Below are positions 1 to 8,648 of a stretch of 43,143 bases of DNA, piece by piece. The notes under the pieces are model-generated. The model was not told the DNA's origin. It was given only the letters and a program-made list of their open reading frames with translations, and searched no databases. Source of the DNA: Candidatus Eiseniibacteriota bacterium (GTDB lineage Bacteria; Eisenbacteria; RBG-16-71-46); contig VBOY01000010.1 in NCBI GenBank assembly GCA_005893295.1, positions 1 to 43,143 on the forward strand, given 5' to 3'. Position 1 is the stretch's first letter. Each line of letters begins with the position of its first letter. Made by a program: the position numbers and the translations under genes.

Positions 1-320
1 CTGCGAAGGGATAGTGGCTCATGATGGCCAAGGGCTTAAGGGGGCGCGTGACGAACTCTCCGTGGGGCGGAGCATAGCGGGACTGGCGGCGGGAGTCACG
101 GTGCCGCGCGGGGCCACCATGTAGAGCTCGAGGTCCGGGCCCTCCCCCCCCATCTCGACGATGGCCGCACGAGACGATTAAGCGTTCCAAGTGGACTCCA
201 TCTCCCGCCTCATCCCCCACCTAGCGCGGCGAAAGTTGTGGTGGCGAAGCGAGCGCAAGCGATCCCCCTCGCGGAGCCCGAAGGGCAAGAAGGCGCCCAC
301 TCGTGGGCCTCGGGCAACGC

Positions 321-358
321 AAAGAAACTGCGGCCCCACTCTCCCGAGCGGGCCGCAG
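321..358 (-). terminator. Rho-independent terminator
   Basis: Read on the minus strand, CTGCGGCCC (358-350) pairs perfectly with GGGCCGCAG (336-328) across a 13-nt loop, and TTTCTTT (327-321) follows at once. A nine-pair GC-rich stem plus T-rich tail is the classical intrinsic terminator form. It lies about 225 nt past the stop of the secreted-protein gene and is the best candidate for the end of this leftward transcript. Confidence 0.7.
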
Positions 359-527
359 AGGACAACCGCCGGAAGGAGGGAGTTCCCTCCGGGCTGAGGT
401 CTAACGCAGGTAGGCGACGCGCACCGGGCGCACGCGACGGGTTGGGCATCGCACGCTGGCGCAGTCCGGGCGGCGGCCGGGGTGGATTTTCCCACGCCCA
501 CCGGTCCAGGAGCGCCGGAAATGGTAC

Positions 528-557
528 GGCGAGGCGGATCGACTGATCCGCCCCGCC
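528..557 (-). terminator. Stable hairpin just after the secreted-protein gene
   Basis: Arms 545-557 and 528-540 form a 13-pair stem with one G-T wobble and a 4-nt loop, starting 26 nt after the stop codon of the upstream gene. No T-tract follows on the minus strand, so it may be a 3'-end stabiliser or a Rho-assisted site rather than a strict intrinsic terminator. Confidence 0.5.
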
Positions 558-582
558 GTCCGTTACTGCTCGACTTCCGGTC

Positions 583-3500
583 CTACTTGATCAGGACCAT
601 CCTGCGCAGCTGGTGGAACGTCCCGGTCTTCAGCCCCGTGGCGTCCATCCGGTAGAAGTACATGCCCGCCCGCACCGGCCGGCCCGCACGGTCCCGCGCA
701 TTCCACTCCATCGAGTGGTAGCCCGGGCTCATCGTCCCGCTCGCCAGCGTCGCCACTTCCTGACCCAAGACGTTGAACACCTTGAGGCTCACGGTGCTGG
801 CCTCGGGCAGGGCATAGCGGATGACGGTGTTCTGGCGGAACGGGTTGGGGAAGTTCTGCTGCAGCGAGAACTCGATCGGCAGCGCCGCCGCCGTCGGATG
901 CGAGGCCTCGGGGGCCGCGCTCTGCAGCTGCCCCTCAGTTTCCCCGCTCTTCAGCGCCGTGGCCACGTTAGCAGCGGCGCTAACAGAGAAACGACCAATG
1001 AGAAAATCCTTTAGCGATGCAGTTACCGACTGTGACGACCTTGTCTCCAATAGGAAATTGGAGAAGCAGGCGCTAATACCCGGACCCGTCAGACATGCCA
1101 GGTCAACCCCTCCTTCAAAGAATGCACCCGGAGGGAATTGATTAGCAGGAGCTTTCCCCTTTGCCTGGAAGGGCCACGGAGAAGGTTTGCTAGATGTATT
1201 GACGATGGCGAATGAATTGGCCGCCGACAGCGTCAGCTTATTCAGCGAGCCGTCAGAGCCACCGCTTCCCACCCACTCATACGCAAATATCACCGGCGCT
1301 CCCCCTCCCGTGACGAAATTAGAGAGAACGAGCACGTCGCCAACGCTGTGTTTCCCGGTGAAGGTACTGCCTGGCACGACAACATTCACAGTGTCTTTGA
1401 GGAACCAGAAACCGATCTGCGCATCGCCGCTTACGTCAAACCTGTCGCCAAAGAAATAGAGACGACTGCCGTATTGCGCAGCGCCTCCGTGCAGGATGTC
1501 ATCTTTGTCGGGGGTACTTTGGATGTTGTACCTCCATGAAGTGGCATCGTCAAGGTCTTTGGTGCCGATCACGAAGTAGTCATCCTTCTTGGACGGGAAG
1601 TCATTTACAACTCCGGTGGTGAATGTAGCACTACTTGTTCCGCTGAAAACTAAACTCCAATCGTCTGGAGGATTCGGTGCAACGGCAAATGCATCTCCAT
1701 CCAGTTCAAATCCTGATGCGATTGGTCCGCCGCTGCCGCAGCTGCCTAGCGTGGGATTCACAATAATAACCTTAGCCGTAGCGGAATTGGTACAGCTGTC
1801 GCTCGTGGTAACTGTAACTGTATAAGTGCCGGAATCGCAAACGGCGGGATTTTGTTGCGTGGAAGTAAAGCCGTTCGGACCACTCCAGCTATACGTTACA
1901 GTTGGAGTTGTTGAGCTTGCCTTCACTTGGCCACAATGTTTAAAGCAGGACAGCGTGTCACCCGTCGCAGTTGCATTCGGAGTTGGGTTCACGATTAATT
2001 TCGCCGAGCAGTTTGTCGGGCATCCCGTGGAATCGGTGATGCTTGCTGTGTAGGTGCCGGCATCAGTAACTGTTATGGTCGAGGCGCTTGATGTAAAGCC
2101 ACCAGGTCCGGTCCAGCTGATTGTATATGGGGCTGTCCCACCACTCGGCGTAACTGTGAAGCTTGCCGATCCACCAGCGCAGACCGTTGCCGAGTCAGGC
2201 GCTACACTGCACGTGAATGGCGGCGGCTGATTGATCGTCGCGCCTGTGGTCGCGGTGCAGCCGTTGGCGTCGGTCACCGTCACCGAGTAGCTCCCAGCCG
2301 CGAGGCCGGTGCGATCCTCGGTGGTCGAACTATCCGCCCAGAGGAAGCTGTAGGGCGTGGTCCCACCGCTCACCGTCACGTCGATCGAACCGTCGTTCCC
2401 GCCGTTGCACTTGACGTCGACGTGCTTCTCGTTCGCCGTCAGCTGCGGAGGTTGCGTGATCGTCGCGCCGGTGCTCCCGGTGCAGCCGTTGGCGTCGGTC
2501 ACCGTCACCGAGTAGCTCCCGGCCGCCAGGCCGCTCCGATCCTCGGTGGTCGGACCATCCGCCCACAGGAAGCTGTAGGGCGTCTTGCCGCCGCTCACCG
2601 TCACGTTGATCGAGCCGTCACTGCCGTTGAAGCACTTGACGTTGGTGTGTGTCTCGGTCACGACCGGGTTGGGGTTGACCGTCAAGCTCACCTGATCCGT
2701 GGCCGTGCATTCCCCCTTGGTGCAGGTCAGCTTCAATACCGCGACTCCGGGGCCGGTGAACGCGGCAGTGGTGGCGCACTGGGTCGCGTCCCCGAAGGTC
2801 ACCGCTGGCCCCGAGACCTGGCTCCAGCCGCAGTTGCCGCTGGAGCAGCTCCCGCTGAGATTGAACGAATTGGGTCCCGCGACGTTGGGGCACTGCGACT
2901 GGTCAGGCCCGGCGTCGGCGACCGGCGGGGTCGACAATACGAACGGAGCGATGAGGAAGTCTTTCAGCTGGGCTTCGCCGAAGCCGGACGATCCCGAAGA
3001 CCGCGTCTTGACCTGCACGGTCGAGAGCGGGTTGCAGAAGGCGCCGAGATCGAAGGCGGGCAGATAGCAGGAGATATTCACCGCCGCCTCGGCGAACTGC
3101 AGGGCATCGTAGTGGTCGGTACGCGACTCCTGGGAGCTGTTGGCGAACACCAGGCACGGCACCGCCGTGTTGGCGACGCTCACTGCGCTGAACGAAGTGT
3201 CGCGCGTCCCGCCCGGAAGCGGCGGGCACTGCGCGTTCACCTGCACGTAGGCGAAACTGCCGCCCACGGCCCGCCACTGGCGCAAATGCACGCACGGCGC
3301 CGAGCCGCCCTGCTGGTAGTCGATGCTCAGAACGATGTCGCCGGAAGTTCCCGACGTGCGGCCCCCATCGGTCCCGTTGCCGGTGATGGTGCCATCAGGG
3401 TTGAGGTTGAGGCCCTTCTGATTGAACTCGAAGTCGAAGTGCTTGTCGCCGTTGGTGGACCGGTAGGCGGCGCCGACGACCAGCCAGGTATCACCGTTCG

Positions 3501-3963
3501 GGTCGGCAGCCGCGGGACGCACGTTGATGTACGCCTCGGTGAGGTCATCCTTCTGGGGGACGGTTCCCGCGGACCAGTGCCACGGGCTTTGCCCCACACC
3601 GATCAGATCCTGATTGGTGTTCGACATGCCCGAGTAGACCGTGGGGTCGTTCCCGGTGCTGGGCCCGACCGAGTCCTGAGCGAACAACGTGTTCCCGAGC
3701 CCTGCGATCGGGGTCCCACACACTCCCGGAGGAGAAGCGAGCACTCCGAGACACGAGCTCGCGGGAAGCTTGTACCAATCGATCCCGGAGCCGGAACAGA
3801 TGACTTTGCCGTCGATCGTGAAGCCGGCGGCGACGCCGTTCGAGATCGGGCCGCATATCTCGGCCGCGGCGCGCACGTTGGCGGGTCGGGCGAGGCCCCC
3901 AGTGACCATGACGATGGTCGTGAAACCGAAAAGCAGTTTGCGCCAGATGCGTTTCGGACTCAT
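583..3963 (-). CDS. Secreted multidomain surface protein with SprB/PKD-like repeats and C-terminal sorting domain
   Basis: This 1126-residue exported protein has an N-terminal signal peptide (positive residues, then a hydrophobic run to about residue 30). A strong GGGAGG sits 8 nt before the ATG. An unassigned domain spans about 40-345 and a PKD-like segment about 345-430. Two tandem SprB-type repeats occupy about 431-582, followed by two more Ig/PKD-like modules to about 740. A second copy of the N-terminal-type domain covers about 740-1010. The last 97 residues match the FlgD-Ig / type IX-style sorting domain (NPF, VFNVLGQEV, W.A.D..GRPV). Both large domains contain TRSS, LKDFLI and a following PF/RF, which supports an internal duplication. 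The half coding for the second copy (about 960-2220) is visibly AT-richer than the rest. Role: probably secreted or surface-attached, adhesin-like; specific function unknown. Confidence 0.8.
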   Translation of the reverse strand: MSPKRIWRKLLFGFTTIVMVTGGLARPANVRAAAEICGPISNGVAAGFTIDGKVICSGSGIDWYKLPASSCLGVLASPPGVCGTPIAGLGNTLFAQDSVGPSTGNDPTVYSGMSNTNQDLIGVGQSPWHWSAGTVPQKDDLTEAYINVRPAAADPNGDTWLVVGAAYRSTNGDKHFDFEFNQKGLNLNPDGTITGNGTDGGRTSGTSGDIVLSIDYQQGGSAPCVHLRQWRAVGGSFAYVQVNAQCPPLPGGTRDTSFSAVSVANTAVPCLVFANSSQESRTDHYDALQFAEAAVNISCYLPAFDLGAFCNPLSTVQVKTRSSGSSGFGEAQLKDFLIAPFVLSTPPVADAGPDQSQCPNVAGPNSFNLSGSCSSGNCGWSQVSGPAVTFGDATQCATTAAFTGPGVAVLKLTCTKGECTATDQVSLTVNPNPVVTETHTNVKCFNGSDGSINVTVSGGKTPYSFLWADGPTTEDRSGLAAGSYSVTVTDANGCTGSTGATITQPPQLTANEKHVDVKCNGGNDGSIDVTVSGGTTPYSFLWADSSTTEDRTGLAAGSYSVTVTDANGCTATTGATINQPPPFTCSVAPDSATVCAGGSASFTVTPSGGTAPYTISWTGPGGFTSSASTITVTDAGTYTASITDSTGCPTNCSAKLIVNPTPNATATGDTLSCFKHCGQVKASSTTPTVTYSWSGPNGFTSTQQNPAVCDSGTYTVTVTTSDSCTNSATAKVIIVNPTLGSCGSGGPIASGFELDGDAFAVAPNPPDDWSLVFSGTSSATFTTGVVNDFPSKKDDYFVIGTKDLDDATSWRYNIQSTPDKDDILHGGAAQYGSRLYFFGDRFDVSGDAQIGFWFLKDTVNVVVPGSTFTGKHSVGDVLVLSNFVTGGGAPVIFAYEWVGSGGSDGSLNKLTLSAANSFAIVNTSSKPSPWPFQAKGKAPANQFPPGAFFEGGVDLACLTGPGISACFSNFLLETRSSQSVTASLKDFLIGRFSVSAAANVATALKSGETEGQLQSAAPEASHPTAAALPIEFSLQQNFPNPFRQNTVIRYALPEASTVSLKVFNVLGQEVATLASGTMSPGYHSMEWNARDRAGRPVRAGMYFYRMDATGLKTGTFHQLRRMVLIK
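2233..2682 (-). repeat. Tandem 225-bp repeat (two SprB units)
   Basis: Units 2233-2457 and 2458-2682 share a 225-bp (75-codon) period with long near-identical blocks, for example the segments coding for SYSVTVTDANGC and for SGG.TPYSFLWAD. They encode the two SprB repeats of the secreted protein. Near-identity at DNA level suggests recent duplication or gene conversion. Confidence 0.8.
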
Positions 3964-4354
3964 GGATCCACCTCCCAGGTTGGGTGTAGGGCGTGATGGT
4001 GGAGCGGCAACCTAGGGCTCGCCTAAAGTGCTCGGCCCTATGGCCCAGGCAGGATTTCAACCTTCGGGCAGAGACTAAAATGCGAGGAGAGGCGGGGCGC
4101 ATTTCACAGCGGGGGGGGGCTGTTGCGGCTGCAAAACGAACTCGTCTGGCTCCAACGCTTGCTGTCTGAGCAAGGCGTAATAATCCACATTTGGCAGGAG
4201 GATTCAACAAGTATCTGACGCGGTCGGCACCTCGAGTTGACGAAAAGGGGCCGTTGGAGGAGTGGGCGCCCCGGGCCGGAGGTTCAAGTCCGCGAATGGG
4301 GCCAGTCCGGAAGCCGGACCCAGGGCTGTGTAGGGGGGTCGGTGGTGAATCGTC
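3964..4354. other. Intergenic region between the two secreted-protein genes
   Basis: These 391 bases hold no gene. The part nearest 4050-4210 is AT-richer than its surroundings and is the likely promoter area of the downstream gene, but no clear -35/-10 pair stands out (a weak TTGAAT-18-TTATTA lies near 4179-4208). A run of nine G on the plus strand at 4111-4119 lies about 150 nt upstream of that gene's start. A 6-pair hairpin (GTCCGG/CCGGAC, 4305-4319) follows the stop of the other gene. Confidence 0.5.
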
Positions 4355-6754
4355 CTAACGCAGGCGGATCAATCGCTTCACCCAATGGCCCGAGGCATCC
4401 ACGACGTCGAGAAGGTACGTCCCCGCCGGCACGGCCCGACCGAACTCGTCCTGCCCGTCCCAGGTCCAAGCCTGGAGCCCCGCCTCGCGCACCTCGTCCG
4501 CCAGCCGGCGGACCAGACGGCCTTGAAGGTCCAGGATCTGGATGGTGAGGCGCGCCGCCCGCGTCAAGGTGACCGATCCGGCCGTTCGGGACTCGAATGG
4601 ATTCGGACTCGGGCCCAAGAACTCGAGTTGAGACGGGGGGGCGCCCACTGCCGTCATGGTCCCCATTCCCGTGTCAATCTCGGTGACGAACGCGTCGTAG
4701 CCGCCGCTCTGAGTGCGGTCATAGGCTGACGAGCTGATCGGGAAGTTCGCCCCGTCCGTGTAGCCTACCACGATGGCCGTGCCGTTCGAGCTAAGCGCGA
4801 TCCCCAGAGCCTGATCGTTCCCGCTCGAGCCAATGTAAGAGGAGTAGAGGAGGCGTGAACCGCCGGGCGCCACAGCACTGACGAAGCCATCCGCCGGCCC
4901 GCCGGCGAAGCTGCTCGAGACAGCGCCGGAAGTGACGGGAAAGTTGGTCGAGGTGCAGACGCCGGTGACGCACACGGTCCCATCGGACCGAACCGACGCC
5001 CCGTAGGCGACGTCGCTCCCGCTTCCGCCGAGGTAGCTGCCGTAGACCAAGCCGCCGCTGGGAGAGATCTCGACGATGTAGCCGTCGTAGACATTGGAGC
5101 CGCCCCCCCACGTCGTCTGGAACGCCCCGCTGGAGACGGGGAAGTCGGTGGAGGTCGTAGCGCCCACGGCGTACGTGTTTCCGTTTCCGTCGACCCCCAC
5201 CCCGTATCCGTCGTCAACTCCCCCCCCGCCGAGCATGGTGGAGAAGATGTAGGTGGAGCCGGTCGAGTTCAGTCGGGTCACGAACGCGTCCTTGACTCCC
5301 TTGAGCGTTCTACTGAGGGCGTTGGATGTGGTGGGGAAGTCAGGCGAGGCGGTGGGCCCCGTGATCGTGGGCTCATCGTTCCCGTCGAGGACCAGTGCTC
5401 GCACCTGCTCGGTGCCGCTGTTGGAGCCCAGGTAGGTGGAGTAGACGAGCCCGGTACCGGTCGCGTTGAGCTTGGTGACGAATCCGTCCGACCCGTCGAG
5501 GAGCCCGGGCGTGCGCGAGAACTTGACGACGCCCGAGGTGGTCGGGAAGTCCGTCGAGCCCGTGCTGCCGCCGACCGTCGCCTGGCCAGCCGAATTCACC
5601 GCGATCGCCGTGCCCTTGTCGTCGCTCAGGCCACCCAGGTAGGTCGAGTAGGCCAGCATGTCGCCGTCGGGCCCGAGCTTGGTCACGAACGCATCGTAGG
5701 TCCCGCTCATCCCGATCTGGGTTCGGAATGCACCCGTGGTGACGGGGAAGTCGTTCGAGAGTGTCTCTCCCGTGATGTACACGTTGCCATTGCCGTCCAC
5801 CGCCACGGCGCGGCCGGCGTCCCAGGCCGAACCGCCGAGGTAGGTCGACCACACCATCGATCCGTCGCTGCGCAACTTGGTGACGATCACATCGTCGTCG
5901 GCGTGTTTGGTTCCCTGATACGCACCGGCCGTCGTGGGATAGTCGGCCGAAGACGCGTAGCCGACCAGGAAGGACTCCCCGCTCGAGTTCGTGGTCACCG
6001 CCACCTGGCAATCCGCTCCGGTGCCACCGAGGAAGGTGGACCACATCATGCCTGGATCCACCACGAGCGGACGGCTTCGATCGTAGGCCGCCGCCCAGAA
6101 CCCGATCTCCTGCCTCGAGACGATGCGATAGCCTCCGGCCACGGACACGCGCCCGTCGGAGCGTTCCTGGTAGAGCACGGGGGCCGCCTCGGCGATGGTG
6201 CCGGCCGCCGTCTGGATCGCCAGCCGTCCGTCCCGTCCGATCGAGAGGCTCCGCGCGCCTCGGTAGCGCAGCACCGCGTGCGACAGGTCCGCGCCCGGAG
6301 CCAGCACCAGATCGTACTCGAGATGCCCCGCTTGAACGCGATAGACCAGGTCTGCGCCTGGAGCTACGCCGGAATAGCGCACCTCTCGATAGGCCTGAGC
6401 CCCGCTGCTCCAGCGAGTCTCGTCATTCCCCACGAAGACGTTGACACGCGAGGCTTCGGGCTCCAGCGCCTGGAGCCTCGGACGAGCCGGAGCCGCGGGG
6501 AAGTCGACGCGCAACACGGCGCCCAACGAGTTCCCGGTGCGGAGCAAAACGCTGGTGGGCTCGAAGAACACCGCCGAGCCGTGGCCGACGGCGTAGAAGC
6601 GAGCCGGACCGTGGACCTGGCCTCTGTTCGAAAGGAAGCTCTGAACCTCGAGCGGCGAGCCCGTGATGGTGGGCACGGATCCGACCGCGCCCGAGGATCG
6701 GGCCAAGACGACCAAGGGCATCGCGAAAAGCAATCCCATGCGGATTCTCGACAT
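4355..6754 (-). CDS. Secreted SBBP-repeat beta-propeller protein with C-terminal sorting domain
   Basis: This 799-residue exported protein begins at the ATG at 6754, with a GAGG 5 nt upstream, giving a signal peptide of about 22 residues; a longer open frame upstream is not protein-like. Residues about 40-235 form the N-terminal domain common in SBBP proteins (NRGQVHGPARFYA, then VDPG). Residues about 235-700 carry seven to eight SBBP repeats of about 55-60 residues, recognisable by recurring STYLGG, D.G..YV.G.T.S.DFP.T and DAFVTKL. Residues about 710-799 are a FlgD-Ig / type IX-like module (PSPNPF, LQGRLVRRL, W.G.DEFGR.VPAGTY). It is likely a beta-propeller exposed outside the cell; ligand unknown. 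The shared C-terminal module with the neighbouring secreted protein suggests one export route. Confidence 0.85.
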   Translation of the reverse strand: MSRIRMGLLFAMPLVVLARSSGAVGSVPTITGSPLEVQSFLSNRGQVHGPARFYAVGHGSAVFFEPTSVLLRTGNSLGAVLRVDFPAAPARPRLQALEPEASRVNVFVGNDETRWSSGAQAYREVRYSGVAPGADLVYRVQAGHLEYDLVLAPGADLSHAVLRYRGARSLSIGRDGRLAIQTAAGTIAEAAPVLYQERSDGRVSVAGGYRIVSRQEIGFWAAAYDRSRPLVVDPGMMWSTFLGGTGADCQVAVTTNSSGESFLVGYASSADYPTTAGAYQGTKHADDDVIVTKLRSDGSMVWSTYLGGSAWDAGRAVAVDGNGNVYITGETLSNDFPVTTGAFRTQIGMSGTYDAFVTKLGPDGDMLAYSTYLGGLSDDKGTAIAVNSAGQATVGGSTGSTDFPTTSGVVKFSRTPGLLDGSDGFVTKLNATGTGLVYSTYLGSNSGTEQVRALVLDGNDEPTITGPTASPDFPTTSNALSRTLKGVKDAFVTRLNSTGSTYIFSTMLGGGGVDDGYGVGVDGNGNTYAVGATTSTDFPVSSGAFQTTWGGGSNVYDGYIVEISPSGGLVYGSYLGGSGSDVAYGASVRSDGTVCVTGVCTSTNFPVTSGAVSSSFAGGPADGFVSAVAPGGSRLLYSSYIGSSGNDQALGIALSSNGTAIVVGYTDGANFPISSSAYDRTQSGGYDAFVTEIDTGMGTMTAVGAPPSQLEFLGPSPNPFESRTAGSVTLTRAARLTIQILDLQGRLVRRLADEVREAGLQAWTWDGQDEFGRAVPAGTYLLDVVDASGHWVKRLIRLR

Positions 6755-6931
6755 GAGGACCTCGATGCGGCGCGGGGTACATGCGCGGCCGGCAAATCGG
6801 CTCGCACGAGCCACGAGCCCCACAGCAAATCTCGCTCCGGCCGTGGAGCGCCCCCATCGTGAGTACATTGGCCTCCCTGGCCCCGCGCCGGCCTCGAGTC
6901 GTGCAGGAATTCATTGCCGGCGTGGCATTGC

Positions 6932-6951
6932 GCCCGACCTCCCGGTCGGGC
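6932..6951 (-). terminator. Hairpin downstream of holA
   Basis: GCCCGACC and GGTCGGGC form a perfect 8-pair stem around a 4-nt loop, about 200 nt after the holA stop. There is no T-tract, so it is only terminator-like. Confidence 0.35.
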
Positions 6952-7034
6952 CGACGCTCTGCGTGTGCTCGCGCCGCGGTCCGTGATCGAGACGGACCCA
7001 CCGTGTTGGGCGCGGGGTTTCTTCGAACGTTTCG

Positions 7035-7070
7035 CGGGGAGCGAAGAATCAGTCGGGGAGCGAAGAATCA
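7035..7070. repeat. Two-unit tandem repeat, 17 bp with 2-bp spacer
   Basis: The 17-mer CGGGGAGCGAAGAATCA occurs exactly at 7035-7051 and again at 7054-7070, a 19-bp period. It lies between the holA stop and the next gene. Two turns of spacing would suit a dimeric DNA-binding protein, but this is speculation. Confidence 0.7.
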
Positions 7071-7149
7071 GGAGAGATCAGTAGGAAACCGCATCGGCGC
7101 CCATCGTGTCGAGGCGCGACGGGGTGCCGGCTCGCTCCGTGGGCCCGCG

Positions 7150-8211
7150 TCACGTCGCCGCCGGGCGCGCCACGTTCTCCCTCCGCGGAGGTGGCGAGGC
7201 GGCGACGCGCGTGGCCTGCTCGAGTACCGCCACCGAGTCGGCTCTCCCCCGCTTCCAGGCCGCCTCGGCCCGATAGAGAGCGTCCAGCATACGGGCGAGA
7301 TCACGCGGCGAGGCGCGACGGCGCAATGCGTCGCTCGCTTCGCGATGGCGCGCCCAACCGCCGAGAGCTCCTCCCACCAGGTTCGAAAGCGCGAACAGCA
7401 GCGTCCCCTCGCTCGCCCCGGCCGCGAGCACGCGGCCCAAACGCTGGGCCGCCAGCGCCGGCTGCCCCAGGGCCACCGCCGCCAAGTACTCGGCCAGGTC
7501 GGCGCCCGCCACCGGACGAAGCGAAGCCGCGAGATCGGGTTCGGTGATCCGGCCCCCGGCCCCCACCCATGTGAAGAGCTTCTCCAGCTCGTTGAAGAAC
7601 ACGGCCGGGTCGCCCTCGCAGGCGTCGACCAGTTGCTCGAGCACGGCGCGTTCGACGGCGACCCGCTCGCGGGCCGCGCGCCGCTCTCCCCACGCGAACA
7701 AGTCGCGGCGCGTGGGCGGTGTTGCCGACGTGATCACCTGGCAGGCGGTCCGAAGCGGCTCGAGCGATTTCCGTGGCGCCTCGGAGGCCCGCTCGACCAG
7801 CACCAGCGACGAGCTGCCCGCCGGACGGGCCAGCCCTTCGGCGAGAGCGGCGACCTTGCGCTCGCTACGGCCCAGGTCCTCGACGTCGAGCACGATCGAG
7901 AGTTCGCGCGGCGTGAACAGCGAGGCGCCGTGGAAGGTCGCCAGGATCTCGTCCACTCCCGACTCCGCGGCGCGAAACACGCGCGCGGCCGGGGCCTCGG
8001 GGCAACCTTCCGCCCACCGGTGACGTAGCTCCACCAGCAGGGCGGCCTTGATCGACTCCTCCGGCCCCTCCAGGTAGAGGGTGGCCGGCACCTCACGGTC
8101 GATCCAGGCGAGCAGCTCGCGCGCGGTCAGCCGCGTCGCGCCGCTACCAGCCTTCGACGGTACGGCTGATGATTTCGTCCGCGATCTTTTCGATGGCCTC
8201 TTTGCGTCCAT
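7150..8211 (-). CDS. holA: DNA polymerase III subunit delta
   Basis: This is the 353-residue clamp-loader delta subunit, which opens the beta clamp during DNA replication. The order of conserved segments fits the family: an N-terminal AAA-like domain (TLYLEGPEE near residue 43, then a strand with LSIVLDVEDLG), a middle part with DLFAWGERRA and EGDPAVFFNELEKL, and the C-terminal collar helices. Length is normal. The ATG at 8211 gives a 68-nt overlap with the end of lptE. No later ATG or GTG precedes the conserved part, so this start is kept, with some doubt. The lptE-holA order is common in Gram-negative bacteria (as in E. coli). Confidence 0.88.
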   Translation of the reverse strand: MDAKRPSKRSRTKSSAVPSKAGSGATRLTARELLAWIDREVPATLYLEGPEESIKAALLVELRHRWAEGCPEAPAARVFRAAESGVDEILATFHGASLFTPRELSIVLDVEDLGRSERKVAALAEGLARPAGSSSLVLVERASEAPRKSLEPLRTACQVITSATPPTRRDLFAWGERRAARERVAVERAVLEQLVDACEGDPAVFFNELEKLFTWVGAGGRITEPDLAASLRPVAGADLAEYLAAVALGQPALAAQRLGRVLAAGASEGTLLFALSNLVGGALGGWARHREASDALRRRASPRDLARMLDALYRAEAAWKRGRADSVAVLEQATRVAASPPPRRENVARPAAT

Positions 8212-8620
8212 CGATCTCCGTTCGAGCCCGTTGCCCGGGCACGTCGACGACGAAGTAGTTGGCCGTCTTGACCAGATTCTCGTCGCTCCACAACTCGCGG
8301 TTCTTCACCTGGTCCTTGAGCGTCACCGCTACCCCCACCGTCACGCGATACTCCTCGGCGGACGTGCCGGTGGAGAAGCCGAACACGGTGTTGCGGTAGA
8401 GCACCACCTTGCCGCGCAGCACCGCGTTGGCCGATCGCTCGTCGACCACCCTCAAGTGGTTGTCGGTGACGAAGCGGGCGATCACGGCATTCGTGACGTC
8501 CTGCTCGAGCGTGTACTCGGTCGTCTGATTCTCGAATACCGGGATGGCGATCGTCTTGAGATGGGTGGGAAGGAGTGCGGGGCTGGTGGTGTAGCCACAC
8601 GAAGCCGCGAGGGCCGCCAC
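8144..8620 (-). CDS. lptE: LPS-assembly lipoprotein LptE-like
   Basis: LptE plugs the LptD barrel in the outer membrane during lipopolysaccharide delivery. The mature part from the cysteine (CGYTTS) continues with LKTIAIPVFENQT, NHLRVVDE, AVLRGKVV and AITVGV-like strands, typical of the LptE fold. The end coordinate given is a GTG that leaves only seven residues before the cysteine, too short for a lipoprotein signal. The same frame extends upstream with an Arg-rich then Ala/Leu/Val-rich stretch ideal for one (about 8668-8621), overlapping the end of the regulator gene. That extension has no ATG, GTG or TTG before the in-frame stop at 8708-8710; ATC at 8666-8668 is the only near-cognate codon well placed. 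The protein call is good; the start is unresolved. Confidence 0.7.
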   Translation of the reverse strand: MAALAASCGYTTSPALLPTHLKTIAIPVFENQTTEYTLEQDVTNAVIARFVTDNHLRVVDERSANAVLRGKVVLYRNTVFGFSTGTSAEEYRVTVGVAVTLKDQVKNRELWSDENLVKTANYFVVDVPGQRARTEIDGRKEAIEKIADEIISRTVEGW

Positions 8621-8648
8621 GACGAGAGCGGCGGCCCTGGACCGCGGG

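Larger units (their letters stand above)
1..582. other. Left-edge region without a supported gene
   Basis: No recognisable protein or RNA gene was found in these 582 bases. A minus-strand frame is open from about 175 off the left edge, but its translation resembles no family I know and it has no convincing start, so I do not call it. The stretch is rich in inverted repeats: a terminator-like hairpin just downstream of the secreted-protein gene, a GGAGGG/CCCTCC hairpin at 375-390, a hairpin with a T-rich tail at 321-358 and a GCCCAC/GTGGGC inverted repeat at 295-308. It reads as the 3' end of a transcription unit. Confidence 0.5.
6755..7149. other. Intergenic region between holA and the SBBP gene
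   Basis: No gene is supported in these 395 bases. The region contains a hairpin at 6932-6951 and a two-unit direct repeat at 7035-7070. No promoter could be assigned with confidence for the downstream secreted-protein gene. Confidence 0.5.

Noticed and set aside
178-501. A 107-codon minus-strand open frame near the left edge
   Set aside because: It contains the intrinsic terminator and other hairpins, lacks a clear Shine-Dalgarno site and matches no family.
4193-4208. Possible sigma54 promoter (TGGCAGG then TTCAA) on the plus strand
   Set aside because: The -12 element lacks the TTGC core and it faces no gene on that strand.
4258-4310. tRNA T-arm-like sequence GGTTCAAGTCC on the plus strand
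   Set aside because: No acceptor, D or anticodon stems can be formed around it.
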